From positions 2,629,501-2,693,500 of the forward strand of contig CM072345.1 in NCBI GenBank assembly GCA_036874045.1: a DNA stretch of 64,000 bases, read 5' to 3'. Below are positions 44,265 through 56,030 of this stretch, piece by piece. Below the pieces are notes generated by a model that saw only the letters and a list, made by a program, of their open reading frames with translations, was not told where the DNA came from and made no database searches. The DNA is from Cymodocea nodosa (lineage: Eukaryota; Streptophyta; Magnoliopsida; Alismatales; Cymodoceaceae). The position numbers and the translations under genes were made by a program. The stretch's first letter is position 1; every line of letters begins with the position of its first letter.

Positions 44265-46296
44265 AATAACTTATATTTGTTAACTTCTGTTTTTAACTTG
44301 GTTAATTTGTCTTTATGCTTATATCAATAATTTGTTTTTAGAAGTAAACAAATAACCTTTCACACAAATTAGATATTAATTCCAATTTGTATTTTAACTG
44401 CAAGTGCACAGTGTATATTGTATTTGTGTGCAAGTACAGGTCGATCCCACAAAGAATTGAGTAAGAATTGTGCACTATTCTGTTTTTTATATTATACTTA
44501 ATGTGTTTAGTAATCACTCTGTTGAGTTACAGTTAATACAACAGACTAAGTTCGTGGAGTTATGGCTAACTCAATGGACTAATCTCGTGGACTTAAGTTA
44601 ACTCCACGAGCCTATCTTTCCTGTTTAATACTACTATTTACAAAGGAATTCAGCCAACCATTGAGCAATTCCACAGATTGTAAATAACATCAATTAAGCT
44701 CTTTAATGCTAGTTAATATTAGATTTATCATTAAGCAACACTAACATTCAAATATTTCAAACAGTAACCATTAAAATCTTTAAGTATCTAGAACAAATCG
44801 ATTTTAGTAAACTGTAATACTATTTTCTATTTTCTGAATCAAACAAACATAAAACATTCACAACACTAATAATGATAACTTTAATCACGATACAAAACAA
44901 ACAATAAAATACTTAAATACTAAATATGAACATAGATAAGTTGTTGTTTTTGATATTTTTGTTTTGAGATGTTCATGAAAATGGGCGAAAGGTGAAATGT
45001 AAAAATCTCTATTGACAGTAAATACTTCCATCACTACATGCTACGCGATTACACCATTGAAAACTTAATCACTTACAATTCTACCTCCTCTCCCTATAGA
45101 ATCGCGAATCTAGAATTGCAAGATGATCTCCTCTTCAACATACTAGCATCAACTCGAAACCAAGGCTAGAAGCTTTACGATCTCTTGAGATATGAGTCGG
45201 TGCTTGGTGAAAATGGCTTCCCTTCTTGTGACGCGATCACTCCTCACAATGGTTGTCAGACACTGTGTTTGGCTCGGAATCGACCCAACATCAGGAAAGT
45301 ATCCTCACAAACCTCTGATGGTTGGTGATTATGGTAATGTTGGTGATGTTGGTGAATTGTTGGTGATGGTGTGGATGCTTTAGTGAACTTCCAACACTAC
45401 CTGCAGTTAGCACGGTCCTCCACCTTTACACACACTGCCACCCACCGCCAACCACACCTTCTTCATTTTTTCTCCTCTTCTTTTATATTTCTTCAGTAAT
45501 AACTGCTTCTGCTTTAGATGATCAATTGGATTTCCTTCATTCAGATCAATGATGGTGATTTCTTCTCCCTTTCACAAGTGAATTCCTACGTGATACATGC
45601 AATCGTGGTTTTCCTTCGAATGTCCTATTTCTATAACCGCTACAGTGGCATATTAGAAAATAAATGGTTTGTGGAGTTATAGATAACTCAATGGACTTAC
45701 TTTGTTAATTTAACTATAAAATACGTCCAATAAAGAAATAAGCTGCTAACATAACGCGTTACCTTAGTGTGTATTCATGTAACTCAATGCGTATAGTTAT
45801 ACTAACTTAACGAGTTAAACATGTGCATCTCACGTGATATACTAAAGTATTTAAATTCAACACGTGCATAATTCTAACTTAACAAGTTCAAATATTTTGG
45901 ATACTTACGAACCTAACTATTCGATGCCTAGATGCATTTCGGATAGTTAATAGATAACTTACTGAAAATCCACATAAGTCATGCATTATGGTTTCAACAC
46001 ATGTACTTCAGAAAATAATAAAATATTGTTTAAAACATAACTATTCGGTACATTAAACATAACTCTCCGAAATAATAGAAAATTCAGATAATTAAGAATT
46101 TCACAGCCTGCAATTTACCAATAGTTCAGAAATGTACTAGATTAACATTAATTCCCTGAAATTATATAGATTCTTTCATTAAAGCATATAATAGTGCAAT
46201 TATAACATAATGGCTTAATTCTCATATGATAAGCTAAATATTATGTAATTAACCATCATTTAATCGTTAATATTATACACTTTTTCATTCTAAACA
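44265..46296 (-). mobile_element. Full LTR shared by GA (5' LTR) and GB (3' LTR)
   Basis: Bounded by a primer site on the left and a polypurine tract on the right, with TGTTTAGAAT at 46296. 44395-44480 carries GCAAGTGCACAGTGTATATTG and GGTCGATCCCAC, also at 55739-55800. A minus-strand TATAAAAG lies at about 45480. 44980-45640 is less AT-rich than its surroundings. 45740-45895 is collinear with the copia S1/S4 LTR. 45900-46130 has the CGGATAGTTA and GACACGTG-type motifs. Confidence 0.75.
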
Positions 46297-46307
46297 CTTC
46301 CCCCATA
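46297..46307 (-). other. GB polypurine tract
   Basis: Minus strand TATGGGGGAAG directly before the LTR start. Confidence 0.75.
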
Positions 46308-48119
46308 CTTAAATTTTGCTAGTCCTTTAGCAAACTAAGATCTAATTAGTTGGTCTTTCTAAAGTGCTAGAATTAATTCTTCACTTAGTTCTTCTTCAAA
46401 ATAATAAATTAGATTACTATATAGATATTCTAAATTTTTCAGTAATCTGTTTTAACTTTGCTTTCTCCTCTTCAACCTGCAAATATACTTAGAATATATG
46501 TAAATTACATACAAAACATATCAGTATCACATAGGTGTTAATTATATTATCATTTATTCTTCTTTTCAGCATCTGTCATCCTGAATTTTTCAATATGATT
46601 TCTAGAATAAATTTCAAGTATATACGAATCAAAACACAATCCAATTCAATATGATTAAGACAAGTAGAATAAAGAATTGTATCTCAAATAAACAACTTCA
46701 AAAGTCTATTCTAGATTCATACTTCAGAAATTTTAGATAACAAAACATATACTCAATTCAAAAGATATCTGTATTTCACAAAACACTTGTATCTTTACAA
46801 AACAGTATATGCATATTTGTACTTTAAAAGTTAATTTGACAAGCTTCAATCATACAAGAGCTTTCTAGTGTACCCATGTATCGAGCTTTCAATCAACAAT
46901 CTCATATCTAATTAAGATCTTAGGTTGCCAGATTTAAAGAGTCCTTTTTCAGGTCAACAATCCTTACATACCTATCTGCTCAAGTATAAAAGGCTTATAT
47001 TAAAACAAGTCAATAAACTCTCAAAGTTTTTCTCTTTTCTTTTTTTTTTCACAATACAGTATATGTATGTATTTCATTAATATAGATGCAATAAAACACA
47101 AATCTCATATAGTCTTGCTTCTATTATTTATTGAAAATATGAATACATATCAATAAGCTCATACTTTTTCTGTAGTTTAATAAGCTCTACACATAAATCA
47201 TTCTACAAGTTTAATCAATCAAATTAAATGTATCCTTGATCATATGTTTTTCATTTAATCCAAAAATCAACATTTCAGCTCTTTTAGGATTTCAAATAAT
47301 TTACTGAGTTTCAGTTAAGCATTTTCTTTTTAAAATCATGAAATTGTTAAACTCATAAAATTCAGCAAAAACATAAGATACTATATCTAGATTTGTATGA
47401 ATAATAAAATTTGTAGCATCATATATAAGATTATAAATATAACATTCAAGTAGTTACAATTCTTAAAAATTTTACAGTTTCAAATATCAGATAATTACAG
47501 CAAATTCTTGTTCCAAAAAATTTTCAATTTCCATAGACAGAACTTTTGCAGTACCATTCTAATTCCTTTAATTAACAAAATTACATGGCTGTTACTTTAA
47601 TTACCTCCCTTCCATACCTACATTTTGCATTGTCCTCAATGTAAAAGATTTTACAATAAATACAGTAATTATAGTAGGCATGAATATTGTTTCGTTGACT
47701 TAACATCTAACTCAACGAACTTAGTTGAAATGTAAATTCAGGATAAGTAATCAATTACATACCTTGTCCTTTTGTATCTCCTTCAATATCTTCTAATTTT
47801 TTATTCTAAAAAACTTTTCATTCACACATAAAAGTAAAGTATATAACAAAATAACAATTTAACTTGTTAAAGCAATGTCTTGTGTGGAACCTAGGCTCCT
47901 ATGCCTTTGGTGGCTCACAAGCAAGCCAGTTGGTTTCCTAGAACAGATACCAACAAACTGGATTGATATTTTGTTTTTGTTTTTTTTTTTTTGAATAAAA
48001 CTAAAACTAAATATTTTTTCTTTTTCTTTTTTCCAAAAATAAATGCAAAATACACACAACATTAAAAGCATAGAATCACAGTTTAAGAACATGATTGAAA
48101 AGTAGTAACAAATGGAATA
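46308..48119 (-). other. GB 3' spacer (noncoding)
   Basis: Homologous to 39291-42815 of GA without the solo LTR. At 48119-48120 (after AATAAACGTGTC) it switches to the envelope-like ORF, whereas GA continues towards the F-box. The F-box, capsid gag and most of the envelope-like ORF have been deleted from GB at this point. Confidence 0.65.
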
Positions 48120-48856
48120 AACGTGTCTTCCTCTTCTTCTTCTAAGATTAAATCTACAAAAATGGGCTTTGCAAGCCTTTGAGCCATAGGTACTAGCTCT
48201 TCCTATTTAACTTTTTCCATAATTACTGGTCTCGAAGGACTAGCTTCATCTCCTTTAACAGTAGGTCTAGCAGTAGTTGCTTGATGTTGTTCCACTTTGA
48301 TTTTATATTGGGCTTTCAACTTTTCTACAGCCCTCTTTTTGCACCGTGCATCAAACACCAGATGTGCTATAGTTATTGCCAATTCTTTTAGTTCTCCTTA
48401 GTCTTTTCCTATTTGAACCAGTTCTTGAAATTCTCTTCTTTCTTCCTCGGTAGAATGCCCCAAAATTACTACTCGTTCCAACGACCTTGGTGGTGGAACT
48501 GAAGGTCCTAGCTGATGTTCCTCAAGAACAAGTCTTTCACTAGTCGATTCCTCTTGTTCTTTAGTTTCTTTTCTTTGTTGCTCCTAGATTGCCCACTGAG
48601 CCCATCTACCTATGCGTATTTTGAGCTAGAGGCGAGACTTATGTTGGATTAGTTCTAGGGCAACTTCGTTATTTGGCCTGATTCTTCTTTCTCTACTTAC
48701 AACAACTTCCGTAGCAACTTTGATTCTAGTTTCCATTATCTAAGGTATTTGTATACCCAAATCTACTAACACTTTCCTCCAGTAGAAAAGGTTAGATTCT
48801 ACCTTTTGTAGCTCTTTTTCCCTCATCGTATTCCTAATTTTCTGCCTCGTTGCCAT
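48120..48856 (-). pseudogene. Envelope-like ORF of GB, N-terminal part
   Basis: ATG at 48856: MATRQKIRN, then SNLFYWRKVLVDLGIQIP, RRIRPNNEVALELIQ, PPPRSLERVVIL, ERREFQELVQIGKD, DARCKKRAVEKLKAQYK. This matches G1 2025-2760 closely and has only a few TAG stops. It ends in an acidic EEEEED run at the deletion point. The YWRKVLVDLG and acidic features define the N-terminal half of the G-type protein. Confidence 0.65.
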
Positions 48857-49648
48857 TCCTCTAAATCTTTAAGAAATTTTGACGTGTCAACTGCATTTTC
48901 CTAAAACTCGAGTGTCATCTTCCTCATCGTGGAGTTACACAACGGAACAGAATCACTCTGATCTCTATTGTTCTAAGTTCTAAATGATTCTATAGATAAT
49001 GCCCTCAAACCCTAAGTTTAGTATAAATAAGCCCTAAGTTTAGGCAGGTACTCAGGTCACTTCCTACGCAAAACTCTTGCTCTCTCATCCGTGGAATTAC
49101 GGTTAACTCCATGGACTTAGTTTGTGGACTTAATTACAATACTCCATTGAGTTAGAGTTAACTCAATAAGGTAAATTCGTTAACTTATCCTAGACTCAAC
49201 GGAGTAAGTTCGTTGAGTTACGTGTAACTCAACGGACTTCTCGTAAAGTTATATCTAATAAAAATGCATATAATAATAATTTTTACTTCAGTCAAGACCG
49301 AAGAATTTTCGATCTAGCCGATTCTTAATTTTTCAATACTTTTAAAATTTTTCGGTCAAACCGTTATATTCCTCGATTGAACCTAAATTACATATATTTT
49401 TTCCCCATTTTTTTTCCTATTGGTTGAATCGATACTATACTTCGGTAACACCAACATTAAACTAAATATAATATAAATATCTTTTTATATTTTTGTGTTT
49501 CAATCAAACCGATGGATCTTATCGATTAAACTGCAATAATTTTTTTCTTTTTAAAATATATATTTCGATAAAACCGATAATTCCTTTCGGTTTAACCATG
49601 ATTATATTTAAATAAGATTTTTTTTTTTTATACTCAAAAAATTTCTTA
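48857..49648 (-). promoter_or_regulatory. Motif arrays upstream of the GB envelope-like ORF
   Basis: Inverted counterpart of 1231-2024: GTTGAGTTA/TAACTCAAC units at 49080-49240, ACCGAAA/TTCGGT units at 49280-49610. It includes the region matching the 1851 TATA-like site (about 49020). No coding signal. Confidence 0.5.
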
Positions 49649-52600
49649 CTAAGTGGAGCTCGAATAATCTTCTACTCTTACTTCTTCTATAATTCCAAAG
49701 GAGCTTTTTGGTATTTTCAAAATAGGCCTAAGTCTTTGTCCATTTACTTTAAATATATTCTGATTTTTAGGATTTTCAATTTCAATAACTCCATAGGGAT
49801 AAATATTTCAAACTATGTAAGGTCCTACCCATCTAGATCTTAATTTTCCTAAGTGGTTATGGAGTCTAGTCATGTAAAGATATACTTCTTGTCCTATTTC
49901 AAAGGTTTTTGGAATAATTTTCCTGCCATGCTAGAACTTCATTTTCTCTTTTTCTCTTACAGTTTTTGAATAAGCTTCATTCCTAAATTCTTCTAATTCA
50001 ATCAATTGTATTTTCCTATTTTCAGTAGTTTGATTTAAATTAGTGGTTAGAGTTTTTAATGCCCAATAAGCTTTATGTTCAATTTCAACTAGTAAATGAC
50101 AACTTTTTCCATATACTAGCCTAAAAGGTGACATACCTAAGCTTGTCTTATAAGTAGTTCTATAAGCCCAAAGTGAATCTATAAATCTATTAGCTCAATC
50201 TGTTTTAGTAGGATTTATTACTTTCTTTAAGATTAACTTAATTTGTTTGTTTGCACTTACTACTTGTCCACTTGTTTGCAGATGATATGATGTTGCAATT
50301 TTGTGGTTTACTCCATATTTCTTCATTAAGGCTTCAAAACTTCTATTATAGAAATGAGTTCCATTATCACTGATAATAGCTTCAAGTATCCCAAATCTGG
50401 CAATTATATTGGTTCTTATAAATTGTATTACCACTTTGTTGTCATTAGTTTTTGTAGGAATAGCTTCTATCCATTCAGATACATAATCCACCCCCAACAA
50501 TATATAATTAAATTGATTAGACGTAGGAAATGGACCCATAAAATCTATTCCCCATACATCAAAGATTTCAACCTCAACAATAGGATTAAGAGGCAACATA
50601 TTTCTCTTTGATATTCTTCCTATTTGTTGACATTTTAAACAACTTAAGCAATATTTATGAGCATCTTTGAATAGTGTTGGCCAATAAAATCCACATTGCA
50701 GAATTTTAGCAGCAGTTTTCCCTGAACTAAAATGCCCTCCACATGCTTAGTCATGGCAAAAAGACAATATGCTTTGATATTCAATTTCTGGAACACACAT
50801 CCTTAAAACCAAATCAGGACATTTCTTAAATAAGTATGGGTCTTCCCAATAGTAATATTTTACTCTTGAAAAGAACAATTTCTTATTCTGCCTATTCCAA
50901 TCTTTAGGTGTTAAACTAGTAACTAAGTAATTAACTATGTCTACATACCAAGGCATTGTATTGATGGTCATTAATTGTTCATCAGGAAAATTATCCTTAA
51001 TTTCAATATTTGATTTTTCTATTTGTAATCTTGATAAATGATCTGCTACTACATTCTCACAACCTTTTTTATCTTTAATTTCTAGATCAAATTCTTGTAA
51101 TAATAATATCCATCGGATCAATCTAGGTTTAGTCTTTTTTTTTTGCTATTAGGTGTTTTAAAGCTGAATGATCCATGTATACTATCACTTTAGCTCCAAT
51201 CAGATATGATCTAAAATTTTCTAAGGCAAAAATAACAGCTAACAGTTCTTTTTTAGTAGTTGTATAATTAACTTGAGCATCATTTAAGGTTTTGCTTACA
51301 TAATAAATTACTCTAGGAGATTTTTCTATCTTCTATCTCAACACTGCTCCTACAGCAAAATTAGATGCATCGCACATTAATTCAAATGGATGTCTCCAAT
51401 TAGGTGTTTGAATTATGGGAGTTGAAATTGAGCTAGTTTTAAGCTTGAAAAATGCTTCTTTGCAATTTTTATCAAAATTGAATCGGACATCTTTTAATAA
51501 ATTGGTTAAAGGTCTAGCTATTTTGCTAAAATCTTTAATAAATCTTCTATAAAATCCAGCATATCCTAGAAATGATCTAATATCTTTTCCTGATGTAGGT
51601 TCTGGTAGATTAGAAATTACTTCGATTTTAGCTTTATCTACTTCCAACCCTTTCTTTGAAACAACATGTCCTAAGACTATTCCTTGTTTAACCATGAAGT
51701 GACATTTTTTTCAATTCAGAACCAAAAATTTTCCACACAGCATTTTAATAGTTGGTCTAAATTGTTTAAACACACTTCATATGAAGTTCATAAATAGTAA
51801 AATCATCCATAAATATTTCTAAAAAATCTTCAATCATTCTAGTGAATATACCTTGCATACACCTTTGAAAGGTGGCTGGTGCATTGCATAATCCGAATGG
51901 CATTCTCTTAAAAGCATAAGTTCCATTAGGACAGGTGAAAGTTGTTTTCTCTTGATTCTCTAATGCTATTAGGACTTGGTTATATCCTGAATACCTGTCT
52001 ACGAAACAAAAATATTCTTGCCCTGCTAGTTTTTCTAGCATTTGATCTATGAAATGTAAAGGAAAATGATCTTTCCTAGTCACTGCAATCAGCTTTCTAT
52101 AATCTATACACACTCTCTAGCCTAATTGAATTCTAGTAGGTATCAAGTCTTGACTTTCATTCCTAATAATTATTAATCCTGATTTCTTGGGAACTACATG
52201 GATTGAGCTAACCCATGAGCTATCAGAAATTAGATAAATTATGTTATTATCTAACCATTTAACTATTTCCTTCTTGACTACTTCTTTAAGGTTTGGATTT
52301 AATCTTCTCTCAGGAATTCTAACAGGTTTAGCATTCTCTTCTAAATATATATGGTGACAACATAAAGTTGCACTTAACCCTTTTATATCAGTCATAGTCC
52401 ATCCTATTGCTTCTTTATAAGTTTTTACTACATCTTTTAATTTAGCAATTTGATCCTCTTTTAAATCTGAAGCAATAATGATTGTACATGTTCATTTTTC
52501 TTCCAGAAATATATAGGTTAATTCAGGAGGTAAAGGTTTTAATTCTAATTATTGCTCATCAAAAGCTAGAGCTCCTAATTGAACATCATTTTCTAAATTA

Positions 52601-53203
52601 TTTTCTTCTTGATCTCCTTCTATATTTATGCTTTCACTTTCTTCTAAAGTTTTAGAATTGAGTTGCTTATTTAATTTTTCTTGAATCACATCATCTAGCA
52701 TATCTCCTTCATCCTCTAAAAAGTCTATAATATGTAAGGACATTTCTAACTCTTCAAACTTTTCTAGTTTGAAAATATTTAGTTGAGTATCCTCATTACC
52801 ATATGCTAACTTCATTACTCCAGTTTTACAATTAATAACAACCCCTGATGTTACTAAAAATGGTCTTCCCAGAATTAAAGATGTATCACTATTTTTATGC
52901 TTAATTTGTTGGGAATCCAAAATTACAATATCAATAGGATATATGAAGTTTTTGATTTTAATTAAGACATCCTCTATTTTTCCTCTAGGGTATCTTATAC
53001 TTCTATCAGTTAATTGAATAACAATCCTAGTAGGGATTAAGCCTTCTAATCCTAAGTATGCAAATATATCACTTAGCATAACATTTATACATGCACCTAA
53101 GTCTATTAAGGTTCTTTCTAGAATGGTATTTCCTATGGTGCATGATATAACAGGGATTCCAAGATCAGATAGCTTTTTAGGAATTTGTGGTAGAAATAGG
53201 GAA
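49649..53203 (-). pseudogene. GB pol: protease, RT, RNase H, integrase (Athila type)
   Basis: Protease: TLIDLGACINVM (Athila DLGA form), RSIRYPRGKIEDVL, LILGRPFLVT. RT: VPKKSG, CIDYRKL, YFCFVDRYSGYNQV, RMPFGLCNAPATFQRCM and catalytic FMDD. TAG replaces Trp just before VCIDYRK. RNase H: FELMCDASNFAVGAVL. Integrase: HHCC finger CLSCLKCQQIGRISKRN, WGIDFMGPF, ISDNGTHF; the third acid is lost (GQVVSANKQ where GD has GQIENANKQ). The C-terminus ends EDYSSST at 49649. A C1-family solo LTR splits gag' from protease at 53204. Confidence 0.9.
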
Positions 53204-53208
53204 CTACT

Positions 53209-54572
53209 TGTTAGGACCTTATGGCTTACTAGAGGGGGGGTGAATGGTAATAATCTATTATTTTTTGTTATTTAATGGCTGATTGATATAGAGAGTTAGC
53301 AAACACACAATAACAATAATACACACAGGAATTTTAAGTGGTTCACCCCTAACGGCTAGTCCACCCCCAAGGTACACTTAGGCTTCACTAAACTTTCACA
53401 AACTTATAATCACTTACTTTAAGTTTTAAGTAAGAACCAACCAACTGATTGAGCTTTCAAGTCGTAGCTCCAACCAATCTTTCTCTGAAGTTTTGATCTG
53501 TGTACTTCAATAAACACTAGCTTGAAAGTATCAGAGTTGAGTGCGTGATGAGCTTCTAAAATTGAGTTTGTAAATGTTGAATATGATTTGATCTCTAGGG
53601 CTTTCTTTTGTTGAGCTTGGTGTAAATATATGTATGAGCAAAAAGCTATCTGATTATGTTGTCCGTTGCTTGTATATATACTGAACATGTGTAACGATCA
53701 TATTTTTCTTCCAACGGATGTATTTTGCTGTACTTGGTAAGATTTCAGTCCCAAATATGGTAAGTTACTGTTCAGGAAGATATTTCAAGATATCCTTCCG
53801 ATTTTCTTAAACTTTCGGATAGTTAGCTGTGTAACTCTCCGAAGGATGTTTATAACTCACCAAAAAATCACTTAAGTCTTATTGCCATGTAGGATTTTAG
53901 ATCGTACAATGAGAGTTGTCACTCAATTGGATACTTGCAGCTGTAACTTACCTAACTGTTATTTAACTATCAAATAGTTAGCTATAGTAACCCTCTGAAA
54001 TCCTTTGTTAAGTTTCTGATTACTTTATCTAATTCAGCACGTGCATGATAGACTGACTTAAGTTCCGGATGGTTAAACTTGTAACTAACTGAAACTCTTC
54101 AAGATTTCAGATATAGCTCTAGTAACTTTTCGATTCTTCTTTTAAGCTTCTGTTTGAATTTCTACATGTGGGAAATTCAATGACTTAAGTTTTGGATGGT
54201 TATACCTGTAACTCACCGAAACTCTTCAAGATTTCAGATAGTTAGTTCTAGTAACCTTCCGATTCTTCATACATCCATCTTCCTAGCTTTTCGAAAGTCT
54301 TCAAACTATTGGATACTTAATTCTTCTAATTGTCCGATAGTATTGCTATTGCTTTATACTACCTTTTAGATGCTTAGACTGTTAACTCACCAAAAATATT
54401 TCTCTTTCGAATAGTTAAGCCTGGTAACCTTCCGAAAATCCTTTTTATCACTTGTAGCATACTTTGAACTGTCTGTATCAACTCCTACTTTCTTGCTGAC
54501 TGTTAAGCCTAAGAAATACAATTTAAATTCTCACATTGAATTTTGCATTATCAAAATCTAGAGGTCCTTTCA
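53209..54572 (-). mobile_element. Solo LTR of the C1 family in GB
   Basis: Plus strand TGTTAGGACC ... GGTCCTTTCA, 1364 bases, flanked by CTACT at 53204-53208 and 54573-54577. GD at 57100-57125 shows the site without the insertion. There are no internal element sequences, so LTR-LTR recombination removed the body. Confidence 0.95.
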
Positions 54573-55638
54573 CTACTTTGCTCAGCTAAAAATACTTTCC
54601 TTAAAACATTTCACTCTCTTTTCTTAGTACACCAATCCTTAAGAAATTTAGCACAATGTGGCATTTTCTGCAATAAATCTAACAAAGGAATGTTAACTTG
54701 TACTTTATCAAAAATTTCTCTAATTTTTTCTTGTTTTTCAGGAAATGTTTGTTGTAATCTTTCAAGATAGGGTGCTAATGATTGTGATTTAATAGATTCT
54801 TTTTCTTTCATTTGATTTGTTTGGTCATTTTTAGTCTCATTTGCAGATTTGGATTTTTCTTCATTGATTTCTATATTTTCAGATATTACATTTTCATTAT
54901 CATTTTGGTTTTTGTTCTTATCCAAATTCATATTATTTTCGTTTTGAATTCTTGATGGTTTATCAATTCTAGATCTTAATGTTATACATACATCTTTCAG
55001 ATTTTCATTACTTTCTTGATGTTTTTGTATATCATTTTCGTGATTATGATCTTCAACTACTTTTAGTCTTAAATTGCACTCTTTAAATTCTCTTGCATTG
55101 GTATTTTCTTTTGTTTGTATGTCTTGCAAATTATGCAAATCTATAACATTATAATTTTCATTTTTGTTGTCTTGTTGCATAACTTGTAATTTCATTGTAT
55201 ATTCATCCAATGCTTTTAGTTTTCTTTCCAGATCATCTAATCTCATTGCATTCAATTTTTGATCAATTTTCATTATGGTTTTTAAGTTTCGTAAATGATA
55301 TCAATTTTAGGTTCTGAATATGCTTCCTTATAGTTTAATTAGTTGACTTCTTATTGTTGACACATAAATTGTTCTAGTTTGTCCATGTTTTGCTCTATGC
55401 TACGCTCTAGTCTGTCATACCTATCCCAAACTTCATTGTTTCTCAACATGTTACAAATTATAAGTTGACCATTAGTTGGGTAAACCATAGGATTCTCGTA
55501 CTCAGATCTATTATAGTGAAGATAATTCATTTGTTGTTCATGTGATCTAACCATCTGCGATCGTTTCAGTTTCAAACAATCAGAAATGTTGTGACCTTCC
55601 AAATTGTAGAATTCACATATGCTAACTACAGGTTTCAG
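54573..55638 (-). pseudogene. GB gag': zinc knuckle and gag C-terminus without capsid
   Basis: Begins RFLKPVVS, then the degenerate knuckle CEFYNLEGHNISDCLKLK, where the second Cys is Tyr. Then QMVRSHEQQMNY, a charged coiled-coil stretch (DDLERKLKAL), the Athila TLRS motif (CITLRSRID, usual TLRSGKEL), LAPYLERLQQTF, and IPLLDLLQKMPHCAKFLKDW, the Athila motif just before protease. No capsid core is present. Stops near 55350 and 55273. The frame runs on into protease past the solo LTR. Confidence 0.8.
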
Positions 55639-55928
55639 AAATCCACAAACTAAGTCTGTTGAGTTAACAATAACTCAACGAAGTGCTTAATTGAATACAT
55701 ACAAACTCTGGCATAAAAATTGAAATAGTACACAATTCTTACTCAATCTCTATGGGATTGACCTATACTTGCACACAAATACAATATACACTGTGCACTT
55801 GCAGTTAAAAATATAAATTGGACTTAATATCTAATTTGTGTGAAAAGTTGTTTGTTTACTTCTAAAAGAATTTATTAATATAAGCATAAAAACAAATCAA
55901 ACAAGTTTTCCTAATTAAACAAGTTTTC
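55639..55928 (+). mobile_element. 5' LTR remnant (U5 end) of GD
   Basis: Contains GTTGAGTTA/TAACTCAAC at 55658-55680, CTCTATGGGATTGACC, and TACACTGTGCACTTGCAGTT, the forward form of the end of the LTR at 44265-44480. A primer site follows at 55929. The rest of the LTR is replaced by the inverted GB gag'. Confidence 0.75.
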
Positions 55929-55946
55929 TAGCGTCGTTGTCGGGGA
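55929..55946 (+). other. Primer-binding site, tRNA-Asp type (GD)
   Basis: TAGCGTCGTTGTCGGGGA matches the Athila tRNA-Asp site TGGCGCCGTTGCCGGGGA at 15 of 18 positions; all three changes are C to T or G to A. Confidence 0.9.
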
Positions 55947-56030
55947 TTGAGAAGCTAAGCAACTGTGAGTGCTATTTTGTTTGAATAACAGAGGGAGTGT
56001 TGTGTGTTTTCATTATATAACTAAGAATAT

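Noticed and set aside
45192-45383. 63-codon frame that looks protein-like
   Set aside because: It lies in the antisense of the gypsy LTR and has no homology I recognise; likely chance in a CG-richer island.
53209-54572. MITE or other DNA transposon
   Set aside because: TG...CA ends, a 5-bp duplication and identity to the C1 LTR show it is a solo LTR.
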